32,152 nt of DNA from SABY01 sp964612515. Its GTDB lineage: Bacteria; Bacteroidota; Bacteroidia; Bacteroidales; 4484-276. Positions 24,468 to 32,152 of this stretch are shown here, in pieces. Under the pieces are notes generated by a model, which saw nothing but the letters and a program-made list of their open reading frames with translations, did no database searches and had not been told where the DNA came from. Location of the stretch: assembly GCA_964612515.1 (NCBI GenBank), contig CAZTCX010000019.1:1-32152 (forward strand), given 5' to 3'. The position numbers and the translations under genes were made by a program. Each line of letters begins with the position of its first letter. Position 1 is the stretch's first letter.

Positions 24468-24483
24468 GGACGAATGACAAAGG

Positions 24484-24539
24484 ACGATTGACGATTAACG
24501 ATTAACAATGAACGATTAACAATGAACGATCAACGATTA
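24484..24539. repeat. Eight tandem heptamers, consensus ACGATTA
   Basis: Fifty-six bases divide exactly into eight 7-mers: ACGATTG, ACGATTA twice, ACAATGA, ACGATTA, ACAATGA, ACGATCA and ACGATTA. They begin 16 bases after the stop of the BamA-like gene. The rest of the spacer to nadK shows only a small inverted repeat (TCAGC-AGAG-GCTGA). Confidence 0.9.
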
Positions 24540-24639
24540 ACTAAAATACCCCCACCCAAAATATTACGATGTTTGTAAGCATATTTTAAAAAGGAAATTC
24601 AGCAGAGGCTGATCAGAAATCACTTTTAAAATCCATAAT

Positions 24640-25518
24640 ATGAAAATAGGATTGTTTGGCAGAAACGTTACAGACGAAGGCATCCAATACTTGCAGCTAC
24701 TCATTGATAAGCTACAGCGGGCAGCGTTTGACTTGCTGGTGTACGAGCCTTTTCTCAAACAGATACGCAACAAGGTAACGCTGGCCGGCGAGGTGCAGCC
24801 CTTCAATACGCACAGCGAGCTTTGCAACAATTGCGACCTGCTATTTTCGATTGGCGGCGATGGAACCATGCTCGACACCATTTCGCTGGTGCGCAATTCG
24901 GGAATTCCTGTGCTGGGCATCAACCTGGGGCGGCTCGGCTTTTTGTCGAGCATTTCGCGCAACGAAATTCTACCAGCCATCGACGAGGTGATCGCCGGAA
25001 ATTACCAACTGGAGCAACGAACGCTCATTATGCTCGATCAGCCCAAAGGTTTGTTTGGTGAGATAAACTATGCCCTCAACGAACTGTCGCTTTCAAAAAC
25101 CGACAATACCTCGCTGGCGGTGATAGAGGTTTTTGTGGATAATAAATTCCTAAACACTTACTGGGCCGACGGATTGCTGGTAGCAACACCAACCGGTAGC
25201 ACGGCCTATTCGTTGAGCTGCTATGGGCCTATCATTTCTCCCGATTCCGAAAATTTTGTGATCACACCCATCGCCAGCCACAACCTTACCGTGCGGCCAA
25301 TCGTGGTGCCCGACAGCAGCGTCATCACGCTGAAGCTGAGCGGACGCAACAAACAATATCTTGCCGGCCTCGACTCGCGTTATCAAACCATTAATAATAC
25401 GGAAGAGCTGGTGGTGAAGCGTGCTGATTTCAGGCTAAACCTGATACAACTTTCTAACAAGGATTTCTTCACTACGCTGCGCGAAAAGCTCCTCTGGGGC
25501 AAGGATCAGCGCAATTAA
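24640..25518 (+). CDS. nadK: NAD kinase
   Basis: A 292-residue enzyme that phosphorylates NAD to NADP, the only source of NADP in most cells. The hallmark GGDGT is at 72-76 (FSIGGDGTMLDT), followed by GINLGRLGFLSS, the NE motif in YALNELSL, and TPTGSTAYSLSCYGP. Length is normal. It is preceded by a spacer with heptamer repeats and followed by a 197-base spacer that carries a multi-hairpin element. Confidence 0.96.
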   Translation: MKIGLFGRNVTDEGIQYLQLLIDKLQRAAFDLLVYEPFLKQIRNKVTLAGEVQPFNTHSELCNNCDLLFSIGGDGTMLDTISLVRNSGIPVLGINLGRLGFLSSISRNEILPAIDEVIAGNYQLEQRTLIMLDQPKGLFGEINYALNELSLSKTDNTSLAVIEVFVDNKFLNTYWADGLLVATPTGSTAYSLSCYGPIISPDSENFVITPIASHNLTVRPIVVPDSSVITLKLSGRNKQYLAGLDSRYQTINNTEELVVKRADFRLNLIQLSNKDFFTTLREKLLWGKDQRN

Positions 25519-25570
25519 TGAAGTTGGATTCCCTCGGATATTGTTTCAAAAGGCTTTAATACCAATCACA

Positions 25571-25660
25571 GATTTCGCCCTGTTGGGGCTTAAAAGGGTG
25601 GACACTCCCTGACTTCCAGGCGCTGCGCACCTGGCTAATGATAGTGCCCCGTTGGGGCTG
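25571..25660. repeat. Four-hairpin structured intergenic element
   Basis: Four small hairpins follow one another. 25577-25589 is GCCCT-GTT-GGGGC with one T-G pair. 25595-25610 has AGGG/CCCT arms. 25616-25634 has CCAGG/CCTGG arms with an inner stem. 25646-25658 is GCCCC-GTT-GGGGC, perfect. First and last share the GTT loop and the GGGGCT end. No ORF covers it. It looks like an interspersed repeat of the type found in several copies in Bacteroidota genomes, but copy number cannot be seen here. Confidence 0.6.
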
Positions 25661-25715
25661 TTTATAATAAAAACCTGCATCATGAGTTTATCAATGAAAT
25701 TTGGATTTTTAGAAA

Positions 25716-26357
25716 ATGTTGAATTTCAAGAAGGTTTTTTTAGTTGTAACAGGGGGTTTGCTGTTGCTGGCCGGATGCCAGAAAATAGCGGAGGATAAAA
25801 TCCCGCCGGTCATTCTGCTCAATGGTAGTAATCCGGCAACGGTACTGCTGGGCTGCAGCTATAACGATCCCGGCGCTGAGGTTAAAGATGACCTTACTTC
25901 CAACCCGACACTTACCGTGGAAGGGACGGTGAATCCTGACAGCAGCGGCATTTATTACCTCGACTACACCGCCGTGGATGCCGATAGCAATGTGGCCACC
26001 ATTCGCCGTAAGGTAATCGTGCAACCAATCGATCTGGGACGCTTTGCCGGGACGTTTCGCGTTGCTGACACGCTCATTGCCATTCCACGCCGAATTGCCA
26101 GCTACACATCCACTATCACCCTCTTCATGTCGAATCCCCGCACCTACAATATTGCCAACTTCAACAATTTTGGTGATCATTTTAAAGTGCTTTTTGCACC
26201 CGACTCCTCCGGTAGTTTCCAGGTGGACTACGCTAAAGCCGATACGGTGGTTAAAGGTTCAGGATACACATTCTGTGACAACAGCGGCTTTAATATCACT
26301 TACACGGTAGAAATTCCCGACAACGATACAGAATACCACAAAACATCCTACAGATAA
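25716..26357 (+). CDS. DUF5011-containing lipoprotein
   Basis: A 213-residue probable lipoprotein: the lipobox LLAGC places the lipidated Cys at residue 21. Residues about 28-105 are a DUF5011 immunoglobulin-like domain (PPVILLNGSNPATVLLGCSY, NDPGAEVKDDLTSNP, GIYYLDYTAVDADSNVATIRR), often found in surface lipoproteins of this phylum. The remaining 110 residues are not recognised. It is followed 17 bases later by the DUF6089 gene and probably co-transcribed. Likely exported to the outer membrane; ligand unknown. Confidence 0.86.
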   Translation: MLNFKKVFLVVTGGLLLLAGCQKIAEDKIPPVILLNGSNPATVLLGCSYNDPGAEVKDDLTSNPTLTVEGTVNPDSSGIYYLDYTAVDADSNVATIRRKVIVQPIDLGRFAGTFRVADTLIAIPRRIASYTSTITLFMSNPRTYNIANFNNFGDHFKVLFAPDSSGSFQVDYAKADTVVKGSGYTFCDNSGFNITYTVEIPDNDTEYHKTSYR

Positions 26358-26374
26358 CGCACCCATAAAAATCT

Positions 26375-27199
26375 ATGCGGAACAGCATCATCAAAATCTT
26401 TATTCTGTTTGCGGCAACGCTTACCATTACTACATCCCAGGCACAGGTGGTAGATATTGGAGTGCTGGCTGGCGGCACGTATTATCTGGGCGACCTCAAT
26501 CCTCAAAAGCAGTTTTTGCTTACCAAGCCGGCCTATGGCGGGTTGATACGTTTTGTGTTCGATGACCGCTGGTCGGCACGGTTCAATTTGATGCATGGCG
26601 AAGTTGCCGGCGATGATGCATTGAGCCACGCCAACGACTTGCGCAACCTGCGCTTCAATTCGTCGATTACTGAACTTTCGTTTACTGGAGAATTCAACTT
26701 TCTGGAATATTTTACCGGCAGCCAGATACATTATTTCTCACCCTATCTATTTGCCGGACCTGCCTTTTTTATATTCAATCCCAAGGCACCTTATCAGGGC
26801 AAAATGGTGGCTTTGCGCGACCTCCACACCGAAGGGCAAATAGCTGATGCCAAAAGATATAGCCTTTATAGTGGCGCAGTGATTTTTGGTTTTGGCGTTA
26901 AATACAGCATCAAAAAGCGACTTGGGCTGGGCATAGAATGGGGCATGCGCAAAACCTTTACCGATTATCTGGATGATGTGAGCACCAATTATTACATTGA
27001 TTTTTCCAATCTTACTCCCGGAGATATCGATGCCAGGGAGATGCTTTCCGACCCATCGGCCACAAAGCATGCACCGGGAATGCAGCGGGGCAACTCCGAA
27101 AACAATGACTGGTACTCTTTTGCGGGAATAACACTCACCTATCGCTTCAGGCTGGGTGAGAAAACAACCTGTGTTGACTTTGACTACAATAAGAAATAA
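26375..27199 (+). CDS. DUF6089 outer-membrane beta-barrel protein
   Basis: A 274-residue protein with a signal peptide (MRNSIIKIFILFAATLTITT, cleavage near SQA-Q) followed by alternating amphipathic strands with many Gly and aromatic residues (DIGVLAGGTYYLGDLNP, YFSPYLFAGPAFFIFNPKAP, GLGIEWGMRKTFTDYLDD). This is the DUF6089 pattern, a small beta-barrel family conserved just upstream of uppS and bamA in Bacteroidota. The conserved neighbourhood suggests a part in outer-membrane biogenesis; no activity is known to me. Confidence 0.85.
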   Translation: MRNSIIKIFILFAATLTITTSQAQVVDIGVLAGGTYYLGDLNPQKQFLLTKPAYGGLIRFVFDDRWSARFNLMHGEVAGDDALSHANDLRNLRFNSSITELSFTGEFNFLEYFTGSQIHYFSPYLFAGPAFFIFNPKAPYQGKMVALRDLHTEGQIADAKRYSLYSGAVIFGFGVKYSIKKRLGLGIEWGMRKTFTDYLDDVSTNYYIDFSNLTPGDIDAREMLSDPSATKHAPGMQRGNSENNDWYSFAGITLTYRFRLGEKTTCVDFDYNKK

Positions 27200-27210
27200 T
27201 AATACTTTTG
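27179..27210 (+). promoter_or_regulatory. Candidate promoter of the uppS-bamA unit
   Basis: TTTG (27179-27182), 20 bases, TACTTTTG (27203-27210) is the best promoter match in the window. It lies at the end of the DUF6089 gene and about 70 bases before the uppS ATG. Confidence 0.6.
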
Positions 27211-27282
27211 CAACCCAAAAAAATGGCTGAAATGGGGGGCTAACAAATTGTTGTACTGAATATTCAGAACTGATAACAGCGG

Positions 27283-28041
27283 ATGAGTTTTAAAGAAAAA
27301 ATAGACCAGACGAAACTGCCTCGTCACATTGCCGTCATTATGGATGGCAACGGCCGATGGGCGAAGAGCAAAGGTAAGCTGCGGATTTTCGGCCATGAAA
27401 GTGGCGTGGTTTCCGTGCGCGAAACTACCGAAGCTGCCGCCGAGCTGGGCATTGAGTATTTGACGCTGTACGCTTTTTCGACCGAAAACTGGAAACGTCC
27501 CCGTCGCGAAGTGGAAGCACTGATGGGTTTGCTCCTTAGAACTATTAATGTCGAAATAAAAACCCTGAACGATAACAACATTCGCCTGCAGGCAATCGGC
27601 GATCTGAATTCATTGAACGCAAATATCAGAAACCGCCTGCTGCAAGCCATCGAAGAGACACGTAACAACACCCGCATGACACTGGTGCTGGCGCTCAGCT
27701 ATAGTTCGCATGCCGAAATTGCCGAGGCTATAAAAGCCATAGCTACCAAATACAAAAACGATCAGATCGAACTGAGCGACATCAACGAGGCCTTGATTTC
27801 CGATCATTTGTTTACCAAAGGTATTCCCGATCCGGAGTTGCTCATCCGCACCAGCGGCGAGTATCGCATCAGCAACTTCCTGCTTTGGCAGCTTGCCTAT
27901 TCTGAGCTATACATTACGCCCAAGTTCTGGCCCGACTTCAGAAAAGAAGATTTCTACGAAGCTATCGTTAACTATCAATGCCGCGAAAGAAGGTTTGGAT
28001 GCACCAGCGAACAAATCCATGAGCAGGCCAACGTAAAATAA
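27283..28041 (+). CDS. uppS: Undecaprenyl diphosphate synthase (isoprenyl transferase)
   Basis: A 252-residue cis-prenyltransferase that makes C55 undecaprenyl diphosphate, the lipid carrier for peptidoglycan and LPS O-antigen units. Catalytic Asp21 is in IAVIMDGNGRWAK; TLYAFSTENWKRP and the C-terminal signature LLIRTSGEYRISNFLLWQ complete the family pattern. Length is typical. It ends four bases before bamA, so the two are translated from one message, tying carrier-lipid supply to outer-membrane assembly. Confidence 0.96.
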   Translation: MSFKEKIDQTKLPRHIAVIMDGNGRWAKSKGKLRIFGHESGVVSVRETTEAAAELGIEYLTLYAFSTENWKRPRREVEALMGLLLRTINVEIKTLNDNNIRLQAIGDLNSLNANIRNRLLQAIEETRNNTRMTLVLALSYSSHAEIAEAIKAIATKYKNDQIELSDINEALISDHLFTKGIPDPELLIRTSGEYRISNFLLWQLAYSELYITPKFWPDFRKEDFYEAIVNYQCRERRFGCTSEQIHEQANVK

Positions 28042-28045
28042 GAAA

Positions 28046-30715
28046 ATGATAGAAAAGGCAAACCTGACAATTGTCATTCGTACACTATTATTACCATTCA
28101 CCATCGTCGCATTAATATTGCTACTTATGAGCAACCCGGCATCAGCGCAGGTGTCGATAGGCGGAGCGGACGACTTTAAAATTGACTATACCCAACCCAA
28201 AGATTACGAAATTGGTGGCGTAACCGTGTCAGGCATCCAGTATCTCGACCAGAATGTGTTGGTGATGATTTCGGGATTGAAAGTAGGTGATAACATAAAA
28301 ATCCCAAGCGACAAGTTTCGCAACGCCATCAAAAAACTCTGGGATCAGGGGCTTTTCGAATACGTCAATATTTCGGTTACAAGTGTAAATGACAATGTCG
28401 TTTTCCTGAACATCGATCTTCGCGAACGCCCCCGTTTGTCGAAATTTGCTTTTGAAGGCGTCAAAAAAGCAGAAGCCGACAAAATCCGCGACGAGATACA
28501 AATAGTGCGTGGCGACGTGGTTACCGACAATCTTCTCAATACAGCCAAAAACCGTATTGTTAGTTTTTATACTAAAAAAGGATATCTCGATGCCGAGGTG
28601 GACATTATACAAACTCCCGATACCACCAAGCCAAACAGCATGATTCTTACTTTTGATATTGATAAAAATGACCGCATCCGCATTTACGACATCGATATCA
28701 TCGGCAACCAATTCCTTACCGACCAGCAGGCGCTAAAAACGTTTAAAAATACTAAAGAAAAAGGTGTTTTCCGTCCCTTCGACGACATTGAGATGCTCAT
28801 CTGGAATGCCGTGAAAGCTGGTTTGAATCTCAACTTTGACAGCATTCCTGAGCTTGCAACGAGTTATGTGAACGACAATATTAAGGTAAGGGTTTTTAAA
28901 TCTTCCAAATACATCGAAAGCAAATTTGAAGAAGACAAACAAGCACTTATCGACAAATACAATGCTTTAGGCTTTCGCGATGCTAAAATTGTAAGCGATT
29001 CGGTGTATCGTCATGATGAAAGCACCATCAATATCGACGTCAAAGTATCAGAAGGCGTACGCTATTATTTTGGAAACATAACCTGGATTGGCAACACCAA
29101 ATACACCGACGAATTTCTGAACAGCGTGTTGCGCATCAAAAAAGGCGACATTTACGATCAGGAAGCGCTCAACACCAACCTGTCATTTAATCCCGGTGGC
29201 ATCGACGTAAGCTCACTTTATCTCGACGACGGTTATCTGTTTTTCCAGGCAATACCAGTGGAAGTACATGTAGAAAACGATACCATCGATCTTGAGATAC
29301 GCATTCGCGAAGGAAAGCAGGCACGCATCAGCAAGGTGCTGGTGAAGGGAAATACTAAAACCAACGACCGCGTCGTCATTCGCGAATTGCGCTCGCGTCC
29401 GGGACAGCTCTTCAGCCGTACCGACGTGATCCGTACCACGCGTGAGTTGGCACAATTGCGCTATTTCAATGCCGAAACGATCCAACCCGATATCCAGCCC
29501 AATCCCACCGACGGGACTGTGGACATCATTTATAAAGTAGAAGAAACTTCTGCCGACCAGATAGAGCTTTCGGGCGGTTGGGGCTATGGCCGCGTGATCG
29601 GAACGCTGGGATTGAGTTTTAATAACTTCTCCCTGCGCAACATGTTGAAAAAAGATGCCTGGCGTCCCATTCCCGGCGGCGACGGCCAAAAGCTGAGCCT
29701 GCGTCTGCAATCATACGGCAAAGGATACATCAGCTACAATGTCTCGTTTACTGAACCATGGCTGGGCGGAAAGAAACCCAACTCCTTCAGTGTTTCATAT
29801 TACCACTCACTTTATTCGAACGGCAGAAGCAAAAACGACCCATTGCGCTCAGCTTTTACCATCGATGGGGTTTCGTTTGGTTTGGGAAAACGCCTGCAAT
29901 GGCCCGACGACTATTTCAGCCTTTATCAGTCCATCAATTTGCAGGTTTATAATCTGCACAACTACAGCACTATTTTTCCGGTGGGCGATGGCAACGGAAA
30001 ATACAACAACATCAACTACAGCATTGGCTTTGCGCGCAACTCGATTGATGCTCCCATTTTCCCGCGCAGTGGTTCAGAGGTTTCTATGAGTCTGGAGTTT
30101 ACACCGCCCTATTCAGCTTTTAACGATAAAGATTATAGTACGCTGTCTGATAATGAAAAGTACAAATGGATCGAATACCATAAATGGAAGATCAAAGCCA
30201 ATTTTTATACAAAACTTATTGGCAACCTGGTGTTGAGTACCCGTACCCAATTTGGCTTTTTGGGAACTTATAACCAAGCCCTTGGCGTAACGCCATTTCA
30301 ACGATTTTATCTGGGTGGCGACGGCTTGTCGGGCTATAACAACCTCGACGGGCGTGAACTAATTGGCATGCGTGGCTACGGCAACGAAACCATTACGCCC
30401 AACTATTACCTCACCCCCAACCTCGGCGGTACCATTTACAGCAAATATACTTTTGAGCTGCGTTATCCGCTGTCGCTCAATCCCAACGCAACCATCTATG
30501 GCCTTACATTTCTGGAGGCTGGTAACTCATGGGCCAATTTTGCCAACTTCAACCCGTTTAAGGTTTACCGTTCCGCTGGATTTGGCATACGCGTATTCTT
30601 GCCCATGTTTGGCGTACTCGGCCTCGATTGGGGTTACGGATTCGATAAGGTTCCCGGAATACCCGGCGCCAACAAAGGTCAGTTCCATTTCTCTATCAAC
30701 CAATCAATAGATTAA
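28046..30715 (+). CDS. bamA: Outer-membrane assembly factor BamA
   Basis: An 889-residue Omp85 protein that folds beta-barrel proteins into the outer membrane. A hydrophobic export signal (about residues 10-35, ending SNPASAQ) is followed by five POTRA-like units over about 50-490 (for example YEIGGVTVSGIQYLDQNVLV, IYDIDIIGNQFLTDQQAL and RISKVLVKGNTKTNDRVVIR). The barrel begins near 505 (GGWGYGRVIGTLGLSFNNFS), and the GLSGYNNLDGRELIGMRGYG region holds the conserved loop motif. The ORF closes with FHFSINQSID, so the last residue is not the aromatic residue usual for barrels. The two Skp-like chaperones follow directly. Confidence 0.95.
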   Translation: MIEKANLTIVIRTLLLPFTIVALILLLMSNPASAQVSIGGADDFKIDYTQPKDYEIGGVTVSGIQYLDQNVLVMISGLKVGDNIKIPSDKFRNAIKKLWDQGLFEYVNISVTSVNDNVVFLNIDLRERPRLSKFAFEGVKKAEADKIRDEIQIVRGDVVTDNLLNTAKNRIVSFYTKKGYLDAEVDIIQTPDTTKPNSMILTFDIDKNDRIRIYDIDIIGNQFLTDQQALKTFKNTKEKGVFRPFDDIEMLIWNAVKAGLNLNFDSIPELATSYVNDNIKVRVFKSSKYIESKFEEDKQALIDKYNALGFRDAKIVSDSVYRHDESTINIDVKVSEGVRYYFGNITWIGNTKYTDEFLNSVLRIKKGDIYDQEALNTNLSFNPGGIDVSSLYLDDGYLFFQAIPVEVHVENDTIDLEIRIREGKQARISKVLVKGNTKTNDRVVIRELRSRPGQLFSRTDVIRTTRELAQLRYFNAETIQPDIQPNPTDGTVDIIYKVEETSADQIELSGGWGYGRVIGTLGLSFNNFSLRNMLKKDAWRPIPGGDGQKLSLRLQSYGKGYISYNVSFTEPWLGGKKPNSFSVSYYHSLYSNGRSKNDPLRSAFTIDGVSFGLGKRLQWPDDYFSLYQSINLQVYNLHNYSTIFPVGDGNGKYNNINYSIGFARNSIDAPIFPRSGSEVSMSLEFTPPYSAFNDKDYSTLSDNEKYKWIEYHKWKIKANFYTKLIGNLVLSTRTQFGFLGTYNQALGVTPFQRFYLGGDGLSGYNNLDGRELIGMRGYGNETITPNYYLTPNLGGTIYSKYTFELRYPLSLNPNATIYGLTFLEAGNSWANFANFNPFKVYRSAGFGIRVFLPMFGVLGLDWGYGFDKVPGIPGANKGQFHFSINQSID

Positions 30716-30798
30716 CGGATTTATGAAAATGTTTTTGGAATACAATTTGTAAATGTTCGCCGGAATTTTTAAAATTTAAACTACGGAGATTTAATATT

Positions 30799-31353
30799 AT
30801 GAAAAAGAAATTGAATGTAGCTACCAAAACCCTGATGCTGACGGGAGTACTTTTTTTAATGATGTCGTTCACGGTTTCGGCTCAAAAGATGGGATATGTG
30901 AGCACGGAGTATATCCTGCAAAACATCCCAGAATATCAGGATGCCCAAAATGAAGTGGAAGAATTATCCAAGCAATGGCAGGAAGACATCGAAAAACGAT
31001 ACGCCGAGGTGGATAACATGTACAAAGCCTATCAGGCCGATGCCGTGTTGCTACCCGAAGACCTGAAGCACAAACGGGAACAGGAAATTGTAGCTGCCGA
31101 ACGCGAGGTGAAAGAGTTGCAACGCAAACGCTTTGGCTCTGATGGCGACTTGTTCAGAAAACGTGAAGAGCTGATAAAACCAATTCAGGAAAAAATCTTC
31201 AATGCCATCGAAGAAATTGCAACCAAGAAAAACTATGGCTTCATTTTCGACAAATCCGGCGGGCCGGTGATCATGTTTGTGGATAGCAAATACGACATCT
31301 CCGACGAAGTGCTCGAGCAAATCGGAAGCATCATGGGCGTGAGAGGAAAATAG
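30799..31353 (+). CDS. skp: OmpH/Skp-family periplasmic chaperone, first copy
   Basis: A 184-residue exported protein. A signal peptide ends near VSAQ (about 29). The mature part begins MGYVSTEYILQNIPEYQDAQ, the conserved beta-strand core, then a long charged coiled coil (about 50-140), and returns to KNYGFIFDKSGGPVIMFVDSKYDIS. Skp trimers hold unfolded barrel proteins between Sec and BamA. It lies 83 bases after bamA. It is longer than the second copy and carries more acidic residues. Confidence 0.92.
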   Translation: MKKKLNVATKTLMLTGVLFLMMSFTVSAQKMGYVSTEYILQNIPEYQDAQNEVEELSKQWQEDIEKRYAEVDNMYKAYQADAVLLPEDLKHKREQEIVAAEREVKELQRKRFGSDGDLFRKREELIKPIQEKIFNAIEEIATKKNYGFIFDKSGGPVIMFVDSKYDISDEVLEQIGSIMGVRGK

Positions 31354-31421
31354 CGCCAGCACCCTAATTTCGGTTGCTTTTTAGAATCAGTTTTAAATAG
31401 CCCTTTGTTATATTTTATTTG

Positions 31422-31451
31422 TTTGAGTTAATGTTAATTAATATAGTTTTG
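31422..31451 (+). promoter_or_regulatory. Candidate promoter between the two skp copies
   Basis: TTTG (31422-31425), 18 bases, TAGTTTTG (31444-31451). The same -7 octamer and spacing occur before the AlbA_2 gene. It would allow the second copy to be expressed without the first. Confidence 0.45.
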
Positions 31452-31494
31452 CCGACTTATAAATCGAATAGAAAAATCATTTAATAAATTGAGA

Positions 31495-32010
31495 ATGAAA
31501 AAAATAGCAAAAGTATTCTTCGTTTTGGTACTCATGACGACTGCCATTTCAGCCAGTGCCCAAAAGCCACAAAAATTCGGTCACATCGACTTTTCATCAT
31601 TGATACAGATGATGCCCGGCCAGGACTCTATCAATACTGCCTATGAGACTTACGCCAAAGGACTTTCCAACCAGCTTACCACCATGCAGGCTGAGCTCGA
31701 AAACAAGCAAATGGACTATCAGGCCAAAGAGCCCACCATGTCCAACATTATTAAGCAAACCAAAGAAAAAGAATTGCAGGATCTTTATAATCGTCTCGTA
31801 GATTTTCAGCAGCAGGCACAGCAAGACCTTCAGAATTATGAAAATGAACTGCTGAAACCACTGGTAGAAAAGGCACGTAAAGCCATCGAAAAGGTAGCCG
31901 AAGAAAACGGATACACTTACATCCTGAATACTACACAGGGAATGGTGCTTTACTCGCAGCCTTCCAATGATATTATGCCAATGGTAAAAACGAAACTTGG
32001 AATCAACTAA
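31495..32010 (+). CDS. skp: OmpH/Skp-family periplasmic chaperone, second copy
   Basis: A 171-residue paralogue of the preceding gene. A signal peptide (MKKIAKVFFVLVLMTTAISASAQ) is followed by KFGHIDFSSLIQMMPGQDSIN, a coiled coil to about 135, and NGYTYILNTTQGMVLYSQPSND. An upstream TTG would add two residues, but the ATG at 31495 starts the signal peptide in the usual way. The pair of skp-like genes after bamA is a conserved arrangement in Bacteroidota. It ends 20 bases before a strong terminator, closing the block. Confidence 0.92.
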   Translation: MKKIAKVFFVLVLMTTAISASAQKPQKFGHIDFSSLIQMMPGQDSINTAYETYAKGLSNQLTTMQAELENKQMDYQAKEPTMSNIIKQTKEKELQDLYNRLVDFQQQAQQDLQNYENELLKPLVEKARKAIEKVAEENGYTYILNTTQGMVLYSQPSNDIMPMVKTKLGIN

Positions 32011-32030
32011 TCAGAAGATTCTTTAAGAAT

Positions 32031-32065
32031 AAAAAAAGCCCTCTGCAAACCAGAGGGCTTTTTTT
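32031..32065 (+). terminator. Bidirectional Rho-independent terminator after skp
   Basis: An 8-bp perfect GC-rich stem (GCCCTCTG at 32038-32045 with CAGAGGGC at 32051-32058, loop CAAAC) is flanked by A7 and T7, so it can work on either strand. No gene is visible in the last 87 bases. Confidence 0.9.
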
Positions 32066-32152
32066 ATGCCTGTTCCAAAGCTTTAGTAGTAAAAGTGGGT
32101 ATAATGGACAAAATTTAGGCTAAAAAAGAGATGACTGCTTCTAATGGACATT

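Noticed and set aside
24484..24539. CRISPR-like array
   Set aside because: Units are 7 bases with no spacers, and there are no cas genes in the window; this is a simple tandem repeat.

Overview
This window is chromosomal DNA from a member of the Bacteroidota, most likely a Bacteroidales or Marinilabiliales-like lineage (the rank below phylum is inference). The evidence is: candidate promoters of the TTTG / TAnnTTTG type; little Shine-Dalgarno sequence in front of genes; an HU-CCDC81/SPOR protein; DUF6089 and DUF5011 proteins; and the cluster DUF6089-uppS-bamA-skp-skp. KdsB, BamA and Skp show a Gram-negative envelope with Kdo-containing LPS. Most of the window is about 50% G+C by hand count of sample lines. 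Two patches near 33-42% stand out: the AlbA_2 gene (4894-6339) and the hicBA pair (8773-9134).

Layout. 31-1458 encodes an MltF-like transglycosylase (+) and ends at a strong terminator. 1742-4654 is a minus-strand pair, alkaline phosphatase then class II fumarase. 4655-4893 is a divergent regulatory region with a 14-bp palindrome, leading into an AT-rich AlbA_2/GHKL-type regulator (4894-6339). 6602-8741 holds a U32 peptidase-like RNA-hydroxylation protein and a PHP phosphatase (+). 8773-10495 is a minus-strand run of Usp, SPOR protein, HicB and HicA. ruvB (+) converges on a long minus-strand run that reads, in transcription order, PrsW-like protein, mdh, cobB, recX, prfB (with its programmed +1 frameshift), kdsB, HU/SPOR protein, trmB, DHOD-like protein and trxB. 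From 21274 everything is on the plus strand: rsgA, CBS protein, a BamA-family barrel, nadK, a structured repeat, a DUF5011 lipoprotein, DUF6089 protein, uppS, bamA and two skp/ompH paralogues, closed by a terminator at 32031-32065.

How the genes fit together. The right third is an envelope-building block: UppS makes the undecaprenyl carrier, BamA inserts outer-membrane barrels, and the Skp-like proteins chaperone barrels across the periplasm. The minus-strand run is mixed housekeeping: TCA cycle, redox, translation termination, tRNA modification, LPS sugar activation and recombination control.

I found no convincing new multi-gene system. The most interesting items are the membrane-anchored HU/SPOR protein, the four-hairpin intergenic element at 25571-25660, heptamer-phased tandem repeats in several spacers, the textbook SD-dependent prfB frameshift in a lineage that seldom uses SD sequences, a DHOD-like protein without the catalytic loop, a PrsW-like protein without its catalytic residues, and the AT-rich AlbA_2 gene with an operator-like palindrome beside it. 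No intergenic interval exceeds 300 bases. No tRNA, rRNA, CRISPR array or insertion sequence was seen.
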